A stretch of DNA of 64,000 nt, from NCBI RefSeq assembly GCF_003719335.1, contig NZ_RIAS01000005.1, forward strand, positions 248,001-312,000, given 5' to 3'. Both the position numbers and the translations under genes were made by a program. Every line of letters starts with the position of its first letter. The first letter of the stretch is position 1. This document shows, in pieces, positions 17,201-25,237 of this stretch. The stretch is from Paenibacillus amylolyticus. GTDB lineage: Bacteria > Bacillota > Bacilli > Paenibacillales > Paenibacillaceae. The notes under the pieces are model-generated. The model was not told the origin of the DNA and did not search any database. It worked only from the letters and a program-made list of their open reading frames with translations.

Positions 17201-17995
17201 GTTGGATATTAATACGCGAGCAACCTGATTCGCGCGTTCATTTAATTCCCGGTACGTATAACTCGCTGAAAGTGAGGTGATCGCCGGAGAATTCGGGTAT
17301 GCCGCAGCGACGGCTTCAAACCAGCTATGGATGGTCGGATATGCTGGCTCAAGTACCGCCGTGTCATTCATTTCCCGATAGAGCAAACGGTCTGAAGTAG
17401 ACAGAATGTCTACTGCACCGATTGCTTTGTGACCATCACGCAAGAGAGCGAGAAGCAATGTTTGAAAATACTCCGCATATCGCAATATCGTTGATTCTTG
17501 TAGCAGCGAACGGTCATAAAACAGATCGAGAATCATCTCGTTCTGATCATAACGAACGTTCCAGTTCATCACCTGAGGAGCCTGAGGCAATTGAACACTG
17601 TTTAACATAAACATTGTCTCAGGATATCCTCCGGTTTGTTGTGTATAAGGAATCTGAAGTTGCTTCGTAATCTGTTCGAATAATTCAGTGAAAGTTGTCT
17701 TGCCCTGAAGCTCTAATGAAAGATAAGAAGCTGCCTGATCCGGAGCGAGTACTCCAATCGCAAGCTCCTCTTCAGCAGACAATCGGAATAACAAGGCTGC
17801 ATAAGCTGAAAGGAATGCAGGGTACACCATCTGTTCCCCAAACTTCTGTTTAAGTTCACGACTCAATGAAGCTTTCAATGTAATATGAGTAGACTCATAA
17901 GAGAATGTTTGCTGGCGACGTCCATAATCCAATGGAATCTGAAGAACAGGTAAGCCAGATTCCACGGAGTGGGAGAAAGATTGGTTTTCAATCAC
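14291..17995 (-). CDS. NRPS-like carboxylate reductase: half C, A, PCP, R
   Basis: A 1234-residue single-module synthetase. Residues 1-205 resemble only the second lobe of a condensation domain; HHxxxDG is absent, so peptide-bond formation is unlikely. The adenylation domain (about 225-730) has YTSGSTGKPKG, NVYGPTECT, KSGDIA, GRSDSQLKIRGHRIEIGEIE and PTGKINRK. The carrier domain has GGDSL with the phosphopantetheine Ser at 775. The reductase domain (about 860-1234) starts TGATGYLGSH and has YSDSK as the YxxxK site. It should activate an acid and release it as an aldehyde or alcohol, the layout of fungal Lys2. I read the pocket as D-A-W-T-T-A-V-V-A, which suggests a hydrophobic acid, tentatively. 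GTG start after AAGGAGG. No phosphopantetheinyl transferase is in the window. Confidence 0.88.
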   Translation of the reverse strand: MIENQSFSHSVESGLPVLQIPLDYGRRQQTFSYESTHITLKASLSRELKQKFGEQMVYPAFLSAYAALLFRLSAEEELAIGVLAPDQAASYLSLELQGKTTFTELFEQITKQLQIPYTQQTGGYPETMFMLNSVQLPQAPQVMNWNVRYDQNEMILDLFYDRSLLQESTILRYAEYFQTLLLALLRDGHKAIGAVDILSTSDRLLYREMNDTAVLEPAYPTIHSWFEAVAAAYPNSPAITSLSASYTYRELNERANQVARVLISNGLKQGEFVSIFMDRSLDTIISLLGVLKAGGAYVPIDPEHPQERNSYIVEDTASPFVLTTEASFDQAKALFSGISTVRHILSVDGRLAGFAASNPNLDIKPDDLAYVIYTSGSTGKPKGALIAHRGVTNLGSVVQRDCDIQPGDVLTQFATYSFDASVWDTIGALFYGAELYLLSAEERVSIEEFASAIERTGTTIITILPTIFFNQLASYLSDEGFHKLAKVRIITVAGEALYGEQVRAFQRKFGNQIDIVNVYGPTECTVATTTHRISEQVPGHVVNIPIGRPIHNYKVYIVNEEHQLCPVGVPGEVYIATPALAKGYLNQPERTEQSFIDNPFAIGEKIYKSGDIAKMLDTGLLEYVGRSDSQLKIRGHRIEIGEIEDHLARLEQIQDVAVIAKKEADGQNMLVGYFTSKDGSTLSVTDIKATLSEKLPSYFVPKWICQLDEMPIAPTGKINRKAMVSMPHAERHTDQPDRVMPETETESILFHAWKEILQHEEFGVEDSFFSIGGDSLRVIHVLVLLKPHYPQLKIADFFAEKTIRALARRVALLSEQREPAKQTSTATGIITQLSEHPVELSPQLGYPNILQPEHVLLTGATGYLGSHVLQQLIVKSSARIYALVRRPSDGTTAMARLSKVMLGYFGKQLADQLEGRVVIVEGNLEEKNLGLAAEQQTLLESRIDRIIHCAADVRHFGEAAQFAKTNVEGTVALLDLIRNKKGASFHHISTMGIPEDLALSGQWESTLQYDRFPEELHVDNVYSDSKLEAEKVLMNAAAEGVPVSIYRAGNLTCDSRTGRFQTNIDSNAIYRMIKAMLLLGKAPAADWLMDFTPINYASEAIVHLALRQDTAGRVFHICNPEPIRYDALVEAVKHAGYNVETMPFEDYNHWLFDTTIAKEPEALQLAIAQLEGDGAKDSAYAYASPVTTAYVEPAGIFCAKTDERFIHTMLDYAVQIGYFPAAIRPNYGTTTVAD

Positions 17996-18038
17996 TTCAG
18001 GTATCCTCCTTGGTTGAAACCGAGTGTTAGTTATTTTT

Positions 18039-19808
18039 TTATTGTTGCTTGCTTACATTGAAATGAGAAATCAATTCCTGCAGCTCTTCAGACATATCAT
18101 TGAGTCGAGTGGAGGAGTCTACCAGCGTAATCAGAGAAGCCTTTTGCTCGTCTACAGATACAGAGATCTTTTCACTGCTATCAGCTGTCTTGCTTACGCT
18201 TGCAGACAAATCATCCGCTGTTGCAGTCATCTCTTCTGTGCCTGCTGAAATTTCCTGGGTTGCACTCGAAACTTCCTGAATCTGATGGGATACCTTTTTC
18301 GCTGCTTCCAAGATTTCATCAAACAATTGACCGGTTTGATCGGCTACGGAGAGACCTGTATCTACTTCAGATGTACCTTGTTCCATGGCTTGAACAGCTT
18401 GTTTAATACCAGCCTGGATCTCTTGAATCAATACGCCAACCTGACTGGTTGCCTGTTCAGACTGTTCGGCAAGCTTACGGACTTCGCCAGCTACGACCGC
18501 AAAACCTCTTCCTTCTTCACCTACACGAGCTGCTTCAATGGATGCATTAAGAGCAAGCAGATTAGTTTGGCTTGATATCCCTGAGATTATGTTCAGAATG
18601 TCACCGATTTCCTGTGAACGGCTCTCAAGGACTTCGATTGCAGAAGCCGTATTTTTCACAGACTGCGTAATCAGGTTCATTTGCTCGGATACCTGACGAA
18701 CTACAGTATTACCTTGTTGTGAACGGCGCTCCATCTCATAGGCTTCGTCCGCAACACTTGCGGAACTACTTGCAATGGTCTGGATTACGGTAGCCATCTC
18801 GGACATTGCGCGTGCGCTGTCACGGGTAGCCTGTTCTTGTGAACGGATGTTTGTACTAATATGCACAACGTTACTGTTAATAGAGTCTGCATTTTCACTG
18901 TTACGCTCAGAGACTTCATAAAGTTCCTTCGCAGACTGGTTTACTTCCTGAGAGGTCATTTGTACTTTAACGATCGTGTCATTGATACGGCGTACCATGA
19001 CGTTGAATTTTTCGTTTACAAGTCCCAGATCGTCTTTTCCTGTCGGGATGTTGACATCCAAATTACCTCTGCTGACTTCATCAATGCCTTTGATCAGATG
19101 ACGAATCGGAGAGAGGGTGTTTTTAACGACAAGATATTGAATAATGAGGAACAGGAGCAAGAACGCTACAAGAATAATAACTCCATTTAATAACAAGGAA
19201 TTCAGACCTTTTGGAACTGCACTGGCGTCCGCATCCACAGCGAAATAAGCAAAAATTTTGCCGTTGCTGTCTTTGATCGGATAAGCAATGGTTGTCCAGG
19301 TTCCGAAGTCATCGGAATAAAAGGTGGTGAACGTTGGACGATCGGTATTTAGCATCTCTTTCAGAGCATTGGCTACAACGACCGGTTGTTCGTACATATC
19401 GCCAATATTTACGTTGTCGCTCTGAAAAGCCTCTCTCAGGTTCGTTGGCATTGCAACAAGGGAAGTTAACCGTTTGTTGTCGCCGCCAAGCTCCACACCG
19501 AAGATATAGGCTTGTGCAATGTTAGGATAATATTTTTGCATTTCGTCAAAATAAGCTCTTAGTTTCGTCTGAGCAGTACCGTCGTAGCTGCGCTCTGTGA
19601 TTGCAGTTTGTACATCTGCGGCATTAATATCTTGAGCCCACTTTTTCGTAATCTGTGATACTTGTCCATGCAGTTGATCGACCAGAATCGTTCTTTGGAA
19701 GTAATAACTGCTTGCAATCAGAGCCACGCCAATAATGATGATGTTGGTAAATGAGAGCAATAGGTTTTTGGAGAAAAACGACATGTTTTTCCAACTCAAT
19801 GATTTCAC
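18039..19808 (-). CDS. Methyl-accepting chemotaxis protein
   Basis: A 589-residue membrane chemoreceptor. Segment 1 at about 15-36, an extracellular Cache-like ligand domain to about 200 (with [16 protein letters not shown]), segment 2 near 205-228, a HAMP domain, and a long coiled-coil signalling domain with the conserved hairpin tip [20 protein letters not shown] and [20 protein letters not shown]. The ligand is unknown. The gene is 43 nt upstream of the NRPS start on the same strand with no terminator between, so they are probably co-transcribed, an uncommon partnership. Confidence 0.93.
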   Translation of the reverse strand: MKSLSWKNMSFFSKNLLLSFTNIIIIGVALIASSYYFQRTILVDQLHGQVSQITKKWAQDINAADVQTAITERSYDGTAQTKLRAYFDEMQKYYPNIAQAYIFGVELGGDNKRLTSLVAMPTNLREAFQSDNVNIGDMYEQPVVVANALKEMLNTDRPTFTTFYSDDFGTWTTIAYPIKDSNGKIFAYFAVDADASAVPKGLNSLLLNGVIILVAFLLLFLIIQYLVVKNTLSPIRHLIKGIDEVSRGNLDVNIPTGKDDLGLVNEKFNVMVRRINDTIVKVQMTSQEVNQSAKELYEVSERNSENADSINSNVVHISTNIRSQEQATRDSARAMSEMATVIQTIASSSASVADEAYEMERRSQQGNTVVRQVSEQMNLITQSVKNTASAIEVLESRSQEIGDILNIISGISSQTNLLALNASIEAARVGEEGRGFAVVAGEVRKLAEQSEQATSQVGVLIQEIQAGIKQAVQAMEQGTSEVDTGLSVADQTGQLFDEILEAAKKVSHQIQEVSSATQEISAGTEEMTATADDLSASVSKTADSSEKISVSVDEQKASLITLVDSSTRLNDMSEELQELISHFNVSKQQ

Positions 19809-20294
19809 TAAACTCCACTCCTGATCTTCTGTAAATTAAGAATCTGTAAGATGCGCTTTTGGAGCAAAAATTATTTCATTCTGTCATCTCCTTCTAAAAG
19901 GGAAAGTGCGACAATGGTCTCGGTTTCTTGGTCACTATGCAAGACTTATGTACCCTTTCGAAACAACTGTGTCTAATTATTAAAACACATCTATATCTAT
20001 TATGTCGTGCAAAATGTCGTTAAATTGAATAGCTTTGTTAAAACTTTTTTAATATTTTACGTACTTATGGACATATCTTTCTTTTTATAGGTAATTAGTA
20101 CTGTTTATTTTTAAAAATTGCCATTTTTTAGTTTCATTCTGTATTCTATAACATAGCAAGGAAAATTACACCATTTATCATCAAAAAATCGGTCTTAATC
20201 TGTCCAGGAAGCTTGGATATACATCGGATGAGGTTTTATCTATAATAACTACATATGGTTTTATACAAATTAAAGAGCAGGCGGGGGTTAAATA
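19809..20294. other. AT-rich divergent region between mcp and rpiA
   Basis: Nearly 490 nt, very AT-rich, shared by the divergent chemoreceptor and rpiA genes. The rpiA promoter is listed separately. I searched by eye for a sigma-D promoter (TAAA-N15-GCCGATAT) for the chemoreceptor and saw no good match. No reading frame is supported. Confidence 0.5.
20218..20246 (+). promoter_or_regulatory. Promoter of rpiA
   Basis: TATACA (20218-20223), a 17-nt spacer and a perfect TATAAT (20241-20246), about 48 nt before the rpiA start. Confidence 0.6.
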
Positions 20295-20966
20295 ATGAAT
20301 CTGAAGCAGATTGCGGCAGAACATGCGGCATCGTTCGTTGAAGATGGAATGAAAGTTGGTTTGGGCACAGGCTCAACCGCATATTATGCAATATGTCGAA
20401 TTGGGGAGCGGGTTCGGGCAGGTCTGAACATTCAGGCAGTAGCTACCTCAGAGGCTTCAGACAAGCTGGCACGGGAATGGGGCATTCCAATTATTCCTTT
20501 TGACCAGATTGGACGATTGGATCTGACGATTGATGGAGCGGATGAAGTAGATCCGGATTTCAACCTGATCAAAGGCGGTGGCGGAGCTCTTTTGCGTGAA
20601 AAAATAGTGGCAGCAAATAGCGATAAGCTGATTATTGTTGCTGACGGTAGCAAGGCTGTACAAAAACTGGGGAAATTCCCTTTACCGGTTGAGGTCGTAC
20701 CTTTTGCATCGGAATGGACTTTTAAGGCGCTCGAAAACATGGGATGTCAGCCGAAGTGGCGGATGGATGGGCCAAAACAATACCTTACGGATAACGGGAA
20801 TCTGATTGCAGACTGTCATCTGGGGGCCATTGCCGATGCTTCCGAACTTAACGTACAACTGAATATGTTACCAGGTGTCGTGGATAATGGACTATTTGTG
20901 AAGATGGCAGACGTTGTGATCATTGCCAAAGAAGACGGCAGTATAGACGAACTTCACCGTCCGTAA
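20295..20966 (+). CDS. rpiA: Ribose-5-phosphate isomerase A
   Basis: Interconverts ribose 5-phosphate and ribulose 5-phosphate in the pentose phosphate pathway. The 223-residue product is of normal length and shows all RpiA motifs: GLGTGSTAYYA near residue 22, DGADEVD near residue 79, KGGGGALLREK near residue 92, and LPVEVVPFA. It is the first gene of a rightward run; a GNAT gene begins 34 nt later with no terminator seen, so they may share an mRNA. Many Firmicutes use RpiB instead, so this may be a second isomerase. Confidence 0.95.
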   Translation: MNLKQIAAEHAASFVEDGMKVGLGTGSTAYYAICRIGERVRAGLNIQAVATSEASDKLAREWGIPIIPFDQIGRLDLTIDGADEVDPDFNLIKGGGGALLREKIVAANSDKLIIVADGSKAVQKLGKFPLPVEVVPFASEWTFKALENMGCQPKWRMDGPKQYLTDNGNLIADCHLGAIADASELNVQLNMLPGVVDNGLFVKMADVVIIAKEDGSIDELHRP

Positions 20967-21000
20967 CGAATTTAAAGGAAAGCAGGTGTCATGATCCAGA

Positions 21001-21600
21001 ATGAGAGAACTGCCCCTTAGAGATGATGAGCTTGTTCTTCGAATCGTGGAGCAAGATGACCTTACTGAACTATATGAGCTGATCTATAAGGATGACCACC
21101 CCGAATGGAAAAAGTGGGATGCACCTTATTATCCGCTGGAGCGTGAACCATACGAGCGTTTTGTGCATCATACGCTTGCACGGCTGGAAGCAGATCAAAA
21201 AGCAGCACGGCCAGCATCCAGTCGGGTCATTGAGGCAGACGGAGAAATCGTGGGACTGATTAGTTATTATATTGAAGATCCGTTATCGATGTGGCTTGAG
21301 ATGGGAATTATCATCTACAAACCATCTCGATGGGGGAGAGGGATCGGTACACGTTCACTTCATATGTGGTCAGGTCATTTATTTGAAAATCTGCCTATCG
21401 TTAGGGTTGGACTGACTACGTGGTCTGGTAATGAGCGAATGATGAAGGCTGCAACAAAGATCGGGCTGCAAATCGAGGGGCGAATGCGGAAGTGCCGGTT
21501 CGTTCTCGGGGACTATTATGATTCAATTCGGATGGGCATGCTCCGCGAGGAATGGGAGCAGAAGTTATCCAGTGAAACGGACGGAAATGCATACAACTGA
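21001..21600 (+). CDS. GNAT acetyltransferase, RimJ/RimL-like
   Basis: A 199-residue acetyltransferase: N-terminal LRDDELVLRIVEQDDL, acetyl-CoA loop RWGRGIGTRSLHMW near residue 115, then RVGLTTWSGNERMMKAATKIG and EGRMRKC, the pattern of RimJ/RimL and ribosomal or antibiotic acetyltransferases. The acceptor is unknown. The MarR gene follows after 15 nt. Confidence 0.8.
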   Translation: MRELPLRDDELVLRIVEQDDLTELYELIYKDDHPEWKKWDAPYYPLEREPYERFVHHTLARLEADQKAARPASSRVIEADGEIVGLISYYIEDPLSMWLEMGIIIYKPSRWGRGIGTRSLHMWSGHLFENLPIVRVGLTTWSGNERMMKAATKIGLQIEGRMRKCRFVLGDYYDSIRMGMLREEWEQKLSSETDGNAYN

Positions 21601-21615
21601 TGGAGGATTATAGAA

Positions 21616-22077
21616 ATGCTGAAAACGGAGGATAACCGGGAGTTGTCATTGCAATTGTTTGTGGTTCTTATTCGCGCTTACAATTCAGTGACATCACGTT
21701 CCAATCGGGACATCCAGAGCCATGGACTCAATTCCACAGAATTTGGAGTACTTGACTTGTTATATCATAAAGGACCACAGGCTTTGCAAAAGATCGGTGA
21801 AAAAGTATTGATGTCTAGTGGCAATATAACGTATGTTGTTGACAAGTTACAAAACAAGAATTTACTGTTTCGCCGTCCCTCCAAGGAGGATCGCCGAGTT
21901 ATATATGCGGAATTGACGGAAGAAGGAAAACAGTTATTCACGCAAATATTTCCACAGCATCACCAAGTCATTATCGACATTTTGGAGGGACTTGAACCAT
22001 CCGAAAAAGTTGAGGCGATCCGCCTGCTGAAGAAACTAGGACTTGCTGCAGAAGGCAAAACGGACCTGCGTATATAA
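21616..22077 (+). CDS. MarR-family regulator
   Basis: A 153-residue winged-helix protein: SRDIQSHGLNSTEFGVLDLLYH-type opening helices (shortened here in reading), recognition helix MSSGNITYVVDKL and the wing KEDRRVIYAELTEEGK. The DRR wing motif is typical of MarR. It lies directly after the GNAT gene, 15 nt away, with a TGGAGG ribosome site, so it probably controls that operon. The left arm of the terminator overlaps its last codons. Confidence 0.85.
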   Translation: MLKTEDNRELSLQLFVVLIRAYNSVTSRSNRDIQSHGLNSTEFGVLDLLYHKGPQALQKIGEKVLMSSGNITYVVDKLQNKNLLFRRPSKEDRRVIYAELTEEGKQLFTQIFPQHHQVIIDILEGLEPSEKVEAIRLLKKLGLAAEGKTDLRI

Positions 22078-22097
22078 CGTGGATCCGTTTTTTTTTT
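22057..22097 (+). terminator. Terminator of the GNAT-MarR unit
   Basis: AAAACGGACC pairs with GGATCCGTTTT (one bulged T) and is followed by a run of ten T residues. The left arm lies inside the MarR coding end. Confidence 0.75.
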
Positions 22098-22159
22098 GTC
22101 TTTAACATAACTCGGATACTGGCTATATGGCTTGCGTATAGCTTCATAATATAGGAAGA

Positions 22160-22187
22160 TTGTTTTATAGCATCGAAATGATATAGA
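22160..22187 (+). promoter_or_regulatory. Possible promoter of the B12-kinase unit
   Basis: TTGTTT (22160-22165), a 16-nt spacer and TATAGA (22182-22187), about 100 nt before the B12-protein start. It is the best pair I see in this interval, but only moderate in quality. Confidence 0.4.
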
Positions 22188-22287
22188 ACGCTCCATGTAT
22201 ACTAGATTAATAGAATTGTCTCAAACGAAATATATACATGAAAAAGATTTGTTTGGCACAGGATGCAGACAAAGGAGGAATGCGCCG

Positions 22288-23376
22288 ATGAGTCATTGGG
22301 AGGCCGGAGAACGTTTGCTTCAAGATGCAGGGATCTTGGCTGAGAAAATAACCGAAATGCAGTATCGGTTGCAGCCCGACTTAATGGAGCGTTTCGGTCC
22401 GATTGGAAAAATAAGAACCAAGCAGGACTCACAGTACAGTCTGAGCTATCTGGCGGAAAGTGTGCTTGTGAAAAGTCCCAGTTTGTTCACTCACTATATA
22501 TCGTGGTTAAAAGTGCTGCTTGCCGGTTATCGGGTATCGGCAGAGGATCTGGGAATGAACCTCAAGCTAATCAAACAGGCATTGAATGAAGAATTCGAAC
22601 AACCTCATCGTGAGCTTCTATTGGAATATTTGGAGTTGGGGATCGATGTCACGAAGCAAATGGAGACCCAGTCCAGCTTTATTCATGAATCTATGCCCTA
22701 CGGGTTCGAAGCAAAGGCTTATTTACAATATCTTCTGGATAACCGACGGAGAGAAGCTTTTGCTATGATCGATTCGGAATTGGATGCTGGAGCATCGATC
22801 CGTGATATGTATCGGTATATTTTTCAGCCTGTTCAATATGAGATTGGTCGGTTATGGCAACTGGGGCAGATTAGTGTAGGTCAGGAGCATTTTTGCACAG
22901 CAGCAACACAATCATTTATTTCTCGTTTGTACTCCAGATGGCTGATTGAGCCGAATAAGGGAAAAAGACTGGTCGCGGCCTGTGTGGGGAGTGAACAGCA
23001 CGAGATTGGGTTGCGCATGCTTACAGATGTATTCGAAATGGAAGGCTGGGATACGTATTATCTTGGAGCTAATGTTCCAAACGGAAGCATTGTGGAAGCA
23101 ATCAAGCGGCATGAGAGTGATGTAGTAGCGATTTCGGTGACGATGACTTATCATCTTCATCTGGCTAAAGAGTTGATTGAACGTATTCGTAACCATGCAG
23201 AAACGGCTCATATCAAAGTGATGGTTGGCGGTTATCCGTTTAATATAGACAAGGAATTATGGCGAGCAGTCGGTGCTGATGGTTATGCACCTGGAGCAGA
23301 AGAGGCTGTTGCTATTGCTGAACGTCTGCTTAATCATCCAGTGTCGCTTGACAATGTAAGTACGGCAAGTGAATAG
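22288..23376 (+). CDS. Cobalamin-binding sensor, CarH-like, without HTH
   Basis: A 362-residue soluble protein. Residues 1-125 are helical (QYSLSYLAESVLVKSPSLF) with no MerR or other DNA-binding motif. Next comes a B12-cap helical bundle with W190, nine residues, then E200-H201, the Wx9EH motif of CarH/LitR photoreceptors, and a B12 Rossmann domain with E236-Q-H238-E-I-G241 (ExHxxG; H238 would be the lower axial ligand), ISVTMTYH, VMVGGYPF and VGADGYAPGAEEAV. In CarH these residues bind adenosylcobalamin and respond to light. ATG 22288 follows AAGGAGG; the longer upstream frame has no ribosome site. The hybrid kinase begins 15 nt downstream, so this is likely its input. Confidence 0.85.
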   Translation: MSHWEAGERLLQDAGILAEKITEMQYRLQPDLMERFGPIGKIRTKQDSQYSLSYLAESVLVKSPSLFTHYISWLKVLLAGYRVSAEDLGMNLKLIKQALNEEFEQPHRELLLEYLELGIDVTKQMETQSSFIHESMPYGFEAKAYLQYLLDNRRREAFAMIDSELDAGASIRDMYRYIFQPVQYEIGRLWQLGQISVGQEHFCTAATQSFISRLYSRWLIEPNKGKRLVAACVGSEQHEIGLRMLTDVFEMEGWDTYYLGANVPNGSIVEAIKRHESDVVAISVTMTYHLHLAKELIERIRNHAETAHIKVMVGGYPFNIDKELWRAVGADGYAPGAEEAVAIAERLLNHPVSLDNVSTASE

Positions 23377-23391
23377 GGAAGGGATGAAGGG

Positions 23392-25155
23392 ATGCCGAAT
23401 GACAATGAAGAGATACAGAGGCTGCGTAAAACGATTGAGCAGTTATCGGACCAACTGATTCGAAGCAAAGAGCAAGAGGAACGCACACTGTCAGCATTTT
23501 CCGATATGAATAATGAGCTTGTGACGCTTCAGCGGCAACTTTCCAAGAACAATGCAGGCCTGGAGTCAGCACGTCAGAAGGCTGTAGCATCTGACGAATC
23601 AAAAAGTGCTTTTATGGCGGTCATTAGCCACGACTTTCGGACACCGCTAAACGGAATATTGGGGATGGCTGAGTTGTTAATGTTATCGCCGTTATCGGAG
23701 GAGCAGAAAGATTCAGTAAATGTTATCCAAGAGGCAGCCAAGCTTTTGCTCAAATTAATTCAGGATCTTCTCGATTTTTCCAAACTTGAAGCAGGTCAAT
23801 TGCGTCTTGAACAAGGAGAGGTGAAGCTCCAAGAGATTCTGGATCACATCTTGCGTTTGCTTAAGCCACAGATTGATAAGAAAAGAAATTGTATTACCAT
23901 GGATTGTGACCCAGAAGTCGCCGCCGTACTTGAAGGAGATTCCACTCGAATTACACAAATACTGATTAACCTGATTCAGAACGCAAACAAATTCACTACC
24001 GATGGATCTGTTAAGGCGGAAGTTAAGCTTGTGAGGCATCAGGCACGCACTCAGCTTGTACGCTTCGAGGTGCATGATACGGGGATCGGTATTTCAAAAG
24101 CAGACCAGGCTCGTCTTTTTCAGCCATATATGCAGACAGAACAGGGACGTTCGAAAGAGCATGAAGGTACAGGCCTTGGTTTATCGATCTGCAAGTCACT
24201 CGTTCAATTAATGAACGGAGAGATTGGAATCCAGAGTATGGAAGGGCAAGGGTCCACTTTCTGGTTTGAGCTTGAACTTGGGCTACAAAGGGTGGAAAGC
24301 GGAGAAAGTGCCCAGCTAACGGTAGCAGACGAAACTTCGAATCCTACAGATGGTGCGAAAAACGATGTTGGTGATACAACGAAGAACAGTTCTCGGGATG
24401 CACCTGAGCAGGAGGCCCACACTGTACCGATTCTACTGGCTGATGACAATGTTATTAACCGCCAGCTTGTTCAACTGCAACTCAAAAAGCTGGGTTTTAC
24501 TGAACTCGAATGTGTCTCCAGTGGGGAAGAAGCTGTGAATGCATTTCGCGATAAAACATACAGTCTGATTTTGATGGATAGTATGATGCCCGTTATGGAC
24601 GGGATTGAAGCCGCACGTCAGATTCGTGCAATGGAGCGGGATGAGATGCGTCCAGCGACGCCGATTATCGCAATGACCGGCAATGTAATGCAAAGTGAGA
24701 AGGACAGGTGTTATGAGGCTGGAATGAATGACTTTATCGGTAAGCCAGTTACCTTAGAGGTGCTCGGCACGACCATTCGGAAGTGGCACTCGGCATCGAA
24801 ACCTGCACAGATTCTGAATATGGACGTTGTCCGTGAAATTGCTGAATTAAACACGGATGGCAGTCAAACGTTGCTCAGCATGTTGCTGGAGATGTACCGT
24901 GCGGAAACGCCGGGTAAAATTGAGGACCTGCGCAGGCATGTTGTTTCAGCCGATCATGAAGCGGCAGCCGAGACAGCCCATGATTTGAAATCAGGAAGTC
25001 TGAGCCTCGGTATTAGTTATCTCTCAACGTTGTTCAGCCAGATTGAGGAATACGCGAAACAGGAACGAACCCATCAAGCAGAACCATTGCTGGACAAGCT
25101 TCTTCCCGCGTACCAGTTTGCTTGCGGAGCGCTTCAGCAGGTTAACAAAAGTTGA
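23392..25155 (+). CDS. Soluble hybrid histidine kinase: HisKA-HATPase-REC-HPt
   Basis: A 587-residue cytoplasmic protein. Residues 1-65 are a coiled coil; there is no membrane segment and no recognisable PAS, GAF or Cache domain. HisKA has SHDFRTPLNG with H80. HATPase_c has NANKF, DTGIGI and GTGLGLSI. The receiver has LADDN and LILMDSMMP with D396 and the KP motif. The C-terminal HPt has AHDLKSGS with H530. All steps of a phosphorelay up to a final receiver are in one chain, and no response regulator lies next to it. Its place 15 nt after the B12 protein suggests that protein supplies the signal. Confidence 0.9.
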   Translation: MPNDNEEIQRLRKTIEQLSDQLIRSKEQEERTLSAFSDMNNELVTLQRQLSKNNAGLESARQKAVASDESKSAFMAVISHDFRTPLNGILGMAELLMLSPLSEEQKDSVNVIQEAAKLLLKLIQDLLDFSKLEAGQLRLEQGEVKLQEILDHILRLLKPQIDKKRNCITMDCDPEVAAVLEGDSTRITQILINLIQNANKFTTDGSVKAEVKLVRHQARTQLVRFEVHDTGIGISKADQARLFQPYMQTEQGRSKEHEGTGLGLSICKSLVQLMNGEIGIQSMEGQGSTFWFELELGLQRVESGESAQLTVADETSNPTDGAKNDVGDTTKNSSRDAPEQEAHTVPILLADDNVINRQLVQLQLKKLGFTELECVSSGEEAVNAFRDKTYSLILMDSMMPVMDGIEAARQIRAMERDEMRPATPIIAMTGNVMQSEKDRCYEAGMNDFIGKPVTLEVLGTTIRKWHSASKPAQILNMDVVREIAELNTDGSQTLLSMLLEMYRAETPGKIEDLRRHVVSADHEAAAETAHDLKSGSLSLGISYLSTLFSQIEEYAKQERTHQAEPLLDKLLPAYQFACGALQQVNKS

Positions 25156-25237
25156 AGCATGCTAGGTTGTGAAGCATTATAACCTAATTAAACATGGAGT
25201 CGCTATAACTCATTGACTGAAATGGAGGATCTTTTAC

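Noticed and set aside
19809-20100. Sigma-D promoter for the chemoreceptor
   Set aside because: I looked for TAAA-N15-GCCGATAT on the minus strand and found only partial matches with wrong spacing.
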